Assembly: GCA_013176395.1 (NCBI GenBank)
Contig: JABMLP010000017.1
Location: forward strand, 372,001-436,000
Source of the DNA: Venturia oleaginea
Taxonomy: Eukaryota > Ascomycota > Dothideomycetes > Venturiales > Venturiaceae
DNA: 64,000 nucleotides
Reading direction: 5' to 3'
Shown here: positions 59,285 to 64,000 of the stretch, piece by piece
Position numbering within the stretch: the stretch's first letter is position 1
How the letters are laid out: each line of letters opens with the position of its first letter
The notes under the pieces: generated by a model
Seen by the model: only the letters and a program-made list of their open reading frames with translations
The model's database searches: none
What the model was told of the DNA's origin: nothing
Position numbers and translations under genes: made by a program

Positions 59285-59433
59285 TGTGTATTAGCTGAGA
59301 ATTAATCTTGGCGTATTACAAGCCACATGTAAGAGTTCAACCCTCAAAGGTGTTTCGCAAGTGAGGGAAGACAGCTTGTATTTCAAGTATCTAAGTACAA
59401 GGAAGAAAGTGTAAGTGCAGGAAGGATAGCTTG

Positions 59434-59442
59434 TATATATAA
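59434..59442 (-). promoter_or_regulatory. TATA box in copy 1 LTR
   Basis: Minus strand TTATATATA, downstream of the tandem repeats within the proposed LTR; a plausible promoter for the element. Confidence 0.4.
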
Positions 59443-59486
59443 TCCTCCTCTTACAAATAGATCCTTCTAGAATGAATCTTTAAATG

Positions 59487-59548
59487 GAACATGACAGCTT
59501 GCAAATAGAACATGACAGCTTGCAAAATAGAACATGACAGCTTGCAGA
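59487..59548. repeat. Three 20-22-bp tandem repeats in copy 1 LTR
   Basis: GAACATGACAGCTTGCAAAT occurs three times with one or two base changes in the spacer. In the element's orientation it lies upstream of the TATA box and may act as an enhancer. Confidence 0.85.
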
Positions 59549-59796
59549 ATAACAAGAGAACAATTGAAAATCCAGTCATGTATAAGCTAGGGAGAAGGAT
59601 TCCATCCCTTAACATTATCCACTTCCCCCCTATCTTGTAGATCGATGTGAGCGTAGCCTCTGAGGGCGTAGTATAGGTCCGTCGTTTTCAAGAACGTTAC
59701 CGTAGGCATTTTCAAAAGCGTCCAGAGCTGTCACGGCGAGCATTGAACCAGAAAGAATGAACTAAGATTCCATTTACTCAGTGTGATGAGAGAATA

Positions 59797-60394
59797 TCAG
59801 ATAGAGAGTAAGTAACTACGGGGCGCGCGAGTTGATGTTCCTCTCGCCACAGTGTGGCTGCGAAACGTTGTCATGTGACAAAGATGGCTACTATGCCATG
59901 CCGTCACAAGAGCTGTAGTTTGTTGGAGTTCGCTAAGGGGTTCCCACGTAGGATCAACGTAGCCTCCCCACTTAACTAAGACTTCTCGCGTTCTTTGTCG
60001 ACCTCGCCGGCGCCATCTTGCGGCTAGAATAGCCTCAATACCGTATTCCTCGTCTCCTCGTTCAGTTACTATAGGAGGCGGCTGTGTAATATCTTGTATT
60101 TGTGAAGGTAAGGGATCTATGCCAGCTCTCCTAAGTAAAGACGTATGAAATCGGTTTTGGATTCCTCTGGGTGTATCAAGCTCGTAAGACATTGAGTTGA
60201 TAACTCGTGTAACTGTATACTTCCCATGAATCCAGTCTAGTTTCTTACAAGGACGTAGGGTTTTTATGTTCTTTAGGTTGAGCCAGACTTTGTCTCCCAC
60301 TTGAAAAGAGTCAGCCGGAGCACGATCTCTATTAGAGTAGTATTCTTGCTGTTGCTGAGCTAATACCATTGACGTTTCTGCCCATTCTCGTGCG
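59797..60394 (-). pseudogene. Gypsy copy 1 integrase C-terminus and chromodomain, truncated by insertion
   Basis: The frame is open from 60394 (entered from copy 2's LTR) to the stop at 59797, giving about 198 residues. It begins inside the integrase C-terminal region (HAREWAETSMV), then DKVWLNLKNIKT (GPY/F-type module) and a chromodomain (EAILAARWRRRG, LVKWGGYVDPTWEPL). The N-terminal bulk of the polyprotein is missing because copy 2 inserted here. It is homologous to copies 2 and 3 but clearly diverged from both. Confidence 0.8.
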
Positions 60395-60598
60395 TGTCAC
60401 GTTTGACCTTGGACTTGACTTGGAAGCATGACTTGAATTCTATGGAATGTGCGAAGTTGTAAGGATGAGGAGCTAACTAAGAGGTAGAGACGAGTCTAAG
60501 TACTTGCGACCAGTCTCGCGCTAGACCTGATCGAGCAGAACCACCACATTTAACTACGTTTAACTGCATTCGAATACCAACATAGTTCGATCATGACA
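60395..60598 (-). repeat. 3' LTR of gypsy copy 2
   Basis: A 204-bp LTR with perfect 5-base inverted ends, TGTCA...TGACA. On the minus strand it is preceded directly by the purine tract TTGGGGGGTAC. Its position just downstream of the copy 2 polyprotein is as expected for a 3' LTR. Confidence 0.8.
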
Positions 60599-60682
60599 GT
60601 ACCCCCCAACAAGACCGAGGCGCAATGGTTCAAACTGAACTATTTGGCGAGGTGACTGACAAACTTGAAGCATGATCGAATC

Positions 60683-63063
60683 CTAACCAGGCCTGTACCC
60701 GGTTGGTTTTGGTTTTCTTGGATATCTCTGGTGAAATTCATCAACCGCGCTCTTTGCGTTGTGCAAGAATTGAAGGGGTTCCCATGTCGGTAAGTAATAG
60801 CCTTCCCATTTAACCTTGTAGTCAAATCTCTTCGTAGCTTTGTTGAATCGTGAATCAACGACTTCATCCAGGGTGTAGATTCCATCGTTTTCTTCAACAT
60901 CGACGGGAGGAGGTTGCGAGTCATTCTGGTTTGGAAACATCCTGTCGGAAGGGGGGTAGGCAGGGAGCAGCAGATTTGTATGAAAGACGGGATGGCAATG
61001 CATAGAAGTAGGGAGCTCGAGTTTGTAAGCGTCGTGGTCTAGGGCTTGTAGAATCTTGAATTTGCCGGCGAACTTGCAGTCGAACTTTTTGGATGGGCGC
61101 GTGGTCTTGATATTCTTGAGGTTTAGCCAAACCCAGTCACCAACTTTGTAATTTGGAGAACCAAGCCGATGTTTGTTCTTGAAATATTCGTAGGTAGCGC
61201 TGGCGTGGCGGATCTCGTTGTAGCAAATCTTCTCAAGGTTTGCCATGAAGTCAGCCATGGAATTAGCTTTTCGTGTCTCGGTAATTTCGTGGCGAGAGGC
61301 GTTACGGTCTGGTTGAATTGGCGCTTCCAATCCGGAGCGTGGATCGTAGCCGTAGGCGGCAAAAAATGGTGTGAGTTTTGTTGCATTGGAGGGTGTGTTG
61401 TTGATCACGAATTCGCAGAGTGGTAACCATTCGTCCCAATCATCTTGTTGATAATTGCAGTAAGCACGGATGTAGATTTCGACTTGGGCATTCGCTCGCT
61501 CGGTCCCGCCATCTGTCTCGGGGTGGAAACTGGTAGAGAGGCGGATTCGGATTCCGGGGCGTTTGCAGAGTACTTTCCAGAGGATAGCAACGAATTGGGA
61601 TCCTCGGTCGGAGATAATGCTTCGAGGTAAGCCGTGGAGGCGGTAGACGTGTTGGAGAAAGAGTAAGGCGCATTCGCGGGCTTCTGGGAGTTTTTGGCAG
61701 GGGATAAGGTGCTTGATTTTGGTGAGGCGATCGACAATTACTAAGAGGCAGGTATTACCTCCTTTGCGTGTAGCAGGTAAATCGGTAATGAAGTCCATCT
61801 GGATGTCTTCCCATCTTCGTTGAGGGGCTTCGAGAGTGTTGAGGAGTCCTTGGTACATTAGGTTGCTCGGTTTTGCGCGTCGACAGGCGTCGCATCGTGA
61901 GACCCATTTGTCCGAGGTGGCGTGCATGCCATGCCAGTAGTAGAACTTGCGGAGTTTGAGGAAGTTGTTAGCTTTACCCGGGTGACCTGCGACATTACAG
62001 TCGTGGTTCGCTTTCAGAATGTATGCTTGTAGTGTATCGTCTTGGGGAATAAATAGACACTTTTTATACCAAAGGCGGCCGTCGCGTTCTTCGCAGTCCT
62101 GCATCCGCAACGTTCGGTGGTGGGTTTTGCCGTCGCGTAGTTTTTTCAAGACTTCGCGTGGTTCTTTGTCTTTAGTCAACGCTCTAGCGTAGAGTTCTTC
62201 AAACTTGTCTTCGTCCCAAATAAGCTCTTCGTCGTCTGGGTCTTGCGAAGGGATGAATATGTCCGGAGGGGAGAACGGGGTGGTTGGGGTTTGTTCTTCA
62301 GCTACTGCGTCATTGCTAGGTTTGTTCCATATATCGTTGAGGGGCTCAAGGGATTCGTCCCCGTCATTTTCGGAAGAGTCGCGGTAGTCTGGGTTTTTCT
62401 CGAAGTCTTGTGGAGAGGAGTGGTCACGAAGCGTAACTGGGCATAATGAAAGATTGTGGACTTGGAGCGCTAGTTCTTTTCGAATCTTAGGGTCAAGTGT
62501 GTGGGGTTTAAGCATAACCTGTGACTGGTGCTGGATACGCGGGTCGGATACGTTTGAGGGGAGGTCTTGGGAGCGGCGGGTCAAGGCGTCGGGTTTCGTA
62601 GTATCTTTTCCTGGTCTCCATTTGATTTCGAAGTGGAATTGGGAGAGGAATTCGGCCCAACGGGCTTGTCGGCGAGTGAGTTTTTTGGTTGACATGTAGT
62701 ATTCGAGGTTTCGGTGGTCTGTAATAACTTCGATCGGGTCTTCAGTTCCTTCGAGCTCTCCTCGCCACTCTTCAAATGCGCGAATGATTGCTAGGAGTTC
62801 TTTGTCGTAGATTTCGTAATTACATTCCTGGGGTGTGAACTTGTGAGAGAAGAAGGCGACGGGGTGTAGCAAACCGTCATTGCCGATTTGTGAGAGTACT
62901 CCAGCGCCTACCCAGTCGGAGGCGTCTGTTTCGACAATACACTTCTTTGTAGGGTCGAAATGTGCGAGGATTGGTGCGGAGATGAAGGCTTCTTGGAGTT
63001 TATCAAAAGCGGCGCGCTGTTTTGGGCCGAAGTAGAACGGCTTGTCTTTTTTCAGTAAGTCGG
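60683..63063 (-). pseudogene. Gypsy copy 2 polyprotein: RNase H, integrase, chromodomain; 5' part lost
   Basis: The frame is open for about 790 codons from 63063 to the stop at 60683. It starts in the RT/RNase H connection (DLLKKDKPF), followed by RNase H (VETDASDWVGAGVLSQ, YDKELLAII, TDHRNLEYY), an integrase zinc finger (H, H, then CDACRRAK), the integrase core (DFITDLPA, SDRGSQF, HPETDGGTERANAQ) and a chromodomain near the end (YTLDEVVDSR, VKWEGYYLPTWEPL). Gag, protease and most of RT are absent because copy 3 inserted at 63063/63064. The remaining part has no stop or frameshift, which suggests a recent insertion. Confidence 0.85.
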
Positions 63064-63239
63064 TATTACGGGACGGTAGCTGGAAAGACGCAGCATACTC
63101 GTAGCCAAAGATTGTTTAGATTCAGTTAAGGAGTGAAGGTATCTACAAACAGAGAACCTCAATGAGGTTCTTTCTCTATACTAGGCTCAATCAGGCTTAG
63201 GCTCTTAGCCTATACCAACCATGGGCCATGCCCATAACA
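63064..63239 (-). repeat. 3' LTR of gypsy copy 3
   Basis: On the minus strand the purine tract AAGGAGGGGGG is followed by TGTTATGGG, the LTR start at 63239. Extending it to CGTAATA at 63064 restores the reading of copy 2 immediately beyond it and gives 176 bp. A shorter end at 63113 (127 bp) is possible. Inside lie two hairpins, AGAACCTCA/TGAGGTTCT and TAGGCTNNNAGCCTA. Confidence 0.6.
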
Positions 63240-63251
63240 TTACCCCCCTCC

Positions 63252-64000
63252 TTACCGGGTGTGCAGGACTAAAGAGGGTGTGGTAGGTGGGATAATCAAA
63301 CAGACAAACGCCATACATCGCTTCTGCCAGCTTGTAGCAGATTCGAAGGCGCTGGCCACCGCTACTCGGTTTCTTCGGGCCCCTGTTTGAGCTCCTATAT
63401 CTTCGCCGACACCGTCGCCCTTGCCATACTCTGCCTCGAAGCGGTCTAAGTCCTCGACTTCTGTGAATAATGAACGTGGCTGCCAATCGGGATGTGCATA
63501 GCCTTTCCATTTGATTAATAACTGACGAACCCAGCCTCGCCCAACCCGTTTCTTCTCTGCGCGAAGTATACGTTCTACTTCAAACTCAGCCTCTGTTTCT
63601 TCGGTTTGAGGCACTAATGGTGGCGGCTGGGTATCATCGGATTCTTGTGAGGGCAGTGTGTCGGTTGCGGCTCGGCGGAGTAGGTCAACGTGGAAACGGT
63701 TATGGATACCACTTGGCAGGTCAGCCAGCTCGTATACCATCGGGGAGATCTGGTTCTCGACAGTGTATTTGGCTTGCGTCCACGACAGTTTCTTTGATAG
63801 TTGCGGAGTATTGATATTCCTAAGGTTCAACCAGACTTTGTCGCCCTTTTTTAACGTTTCGGCAGCTTGACGTGACCTGTTGGCGTCGTTCTCCATCTTC
63901 TGCTGGGACCAGGCCATCGCTGCCTGTGCATATTCTTGTGCCTCTTCTATTCGTTGCACAAAGGTCTCGGCATCGGCTGTTGGTGAGTTACTGGGTGAGA
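63252..64000 (-). CDS. Gypsy copy 3 polyprotein C-terminus (partial)
   Basis: Open from the window end (64000) to a stop at 63252, about 249 residues. It shows the integrase C-terminal GDKVWLNLRNINT module and a chromodomain-like region (FEVERILRAEKKR, IKWKGYAHPDWQP). The last 40 residues drift into Gly/Arg-rich sequence before the stop. It is related to copies 1 and 2 but belongs to a different subfamily. The 5' part lies outside the window. Confidence 0.8.
   Translation of the reverse strand, partial: SPSNSPTADAETFVQRIEEAQEYAQAAMAWSQQKMENDANRSRQAAETLKKGDKVWLNLRNINTPQLSKKLSWTQAKYTVENQISPMVYELADLPSGIHNRFHVDLLRRAATDTLPSQESDDTQPPPLVPQTEETEAEFEVERILRAEKKRVGRGWVRQLLIKWKGYAHPDWQPRSLFTEVEDLDRFEAEYGKGDGVGEDIGAQTGARRNRVAVASAFESATSWQKRCMAFVCLIIPPTTPSLVLHTR

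Larger units (their letters stand above)
59285..59614 (-). repeat. 3' LTR of gypsy copy 1
   Basis: On the minus strand a purine tract (GATAGGGGGGAAGTGG) is followed by TGTTAAGG, the likely LTR start at 59614. The end is proposed at TACACA (59285), giving TGT...ACA ends and about 330 bases. It contains three 20-bp tandem repeats and a TATATATA box, as a U3 promoter would. The low-coordinate end is uncertain. Confidence 0.5.
59285..64000 (-). mobile_element. Nest of three Ty3/gypsy retrotransposons (copies 1, 2, 3)
   Basis: All three copies lie on the minus strand. Copy 1 supplies its 3' LTR (about 59285-59614) and the end of its polyprotein (59797 to about 60394). It is cut at 60394/60395 by the 3' LTR of copy 2 (60395-60598), whose polyprotein runs from 60683 to about 63063. 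Copy 2 is cut in turn inside the RT/RNase H region by the 3' LTR of copy 3 (about 63064-63239), whose polyprotein reaches the window end. Each copy shows polyprotein, then polypurine tract, then LTR, in the order expected. All carry a C-terminal chromodomain, so they are chromoviruses. The missing halves must lie beyond 64000. Confidence 0.82.

Noticed and set aside
60395..60598. Independent solo LTR
   Set aside because: The purine tract and the copy 2 polyprotein end directly beside it, so it is the 3' LTR of copy 2.

Overview
This window is nuclear DNA of a filamentous ascomycete fungus (Pezizomycotina). Nearly every gene is broken by short GT-AG introns (about 45-75 nt, a few 110-225 nt), many with CTAAC/CTGAC-like branch sites. 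The protein set is typical of the group: an ascomycete-type laccase ending DSGL, a CFEM protein, a GPI-anchored Cys-rich protein, a GT69/CMT1 mannosyltransferase, an Adp1-like ABC transporter, Ty3/gypsy chromoviruses and a hAT element. A Leotiomycetes-like plant-associated fungus is a guess; nothing here fixes the species. Exon boundaries below were read by eye from frame continuity and splice signals, not from transcripts.

Layout. 0-8 kb is gene dense: a truncated peroxisomal-type enoyl-CoA isomerase, a GT69 mannosyltransferase, an NBS1/Xrs2-like DNA repair protein (FHA, BRCT, C-terminal Mre11/Tel1-type tail), a small mitochondrial protein with a 22-nt microexon, and a cytochrome-b5 domain protein. 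8-15 kb holds small lineage-specific genes, a small membrane protein and a laccase with an unusually long Ser/Pro-rich N-terminus. After a gene-poor 2.5 kb come an ABCG transporter with EGF-like repeats (17.5-20.9 kb), a PLP aminotransferase and an MFS transporter (21.5-24.9 kb). 24.9-30.6 kb has no convincing gene but carries a large degenerate tandem-repeat domain.

30.6-51.9 kb is again ordinary gene space: secreted alpha/beta hydrolase, N-myristoylated conserved protein, SDR oxidoreductase, threonine dehydratase (ILV1), CCC1/VIT1-type iron/manganese transporter facing a secreted CFEM protein, a secreted bicovalent-FAD oxidoreductase ending KDEL, a GPI-anchored Cys-rich protein, an AP180-type clathrin adaptor and mitochondrial aspartyl-tRNA synthetase.

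From about 52 kb to the end the sequence is transposon rich. There is a decayed hAT transposase, then a small Cys-rich secreted (effector-like) gene broken by one in-frame TAG, then three Ty3/gypsy copies nested inside one another: copy 3 sits in copy 2, which sits in copy 1. Each retains its integrase C-terminus and chromodomain, a polypurine tract and a recognisable 3' LTR.

Most interesting points: the effector-like gene with a single nonsense codon beside the retroelement nest; the 25-bp degenerate satellite at 28.8-29.4 kb and its diffuse relatives from 26.85 kb; the KDEL-tailed flavoprotein; the laccase extension; and repeated use of AAG 3' splice sites. I did not find evidence for a wholly new multi-gene system.
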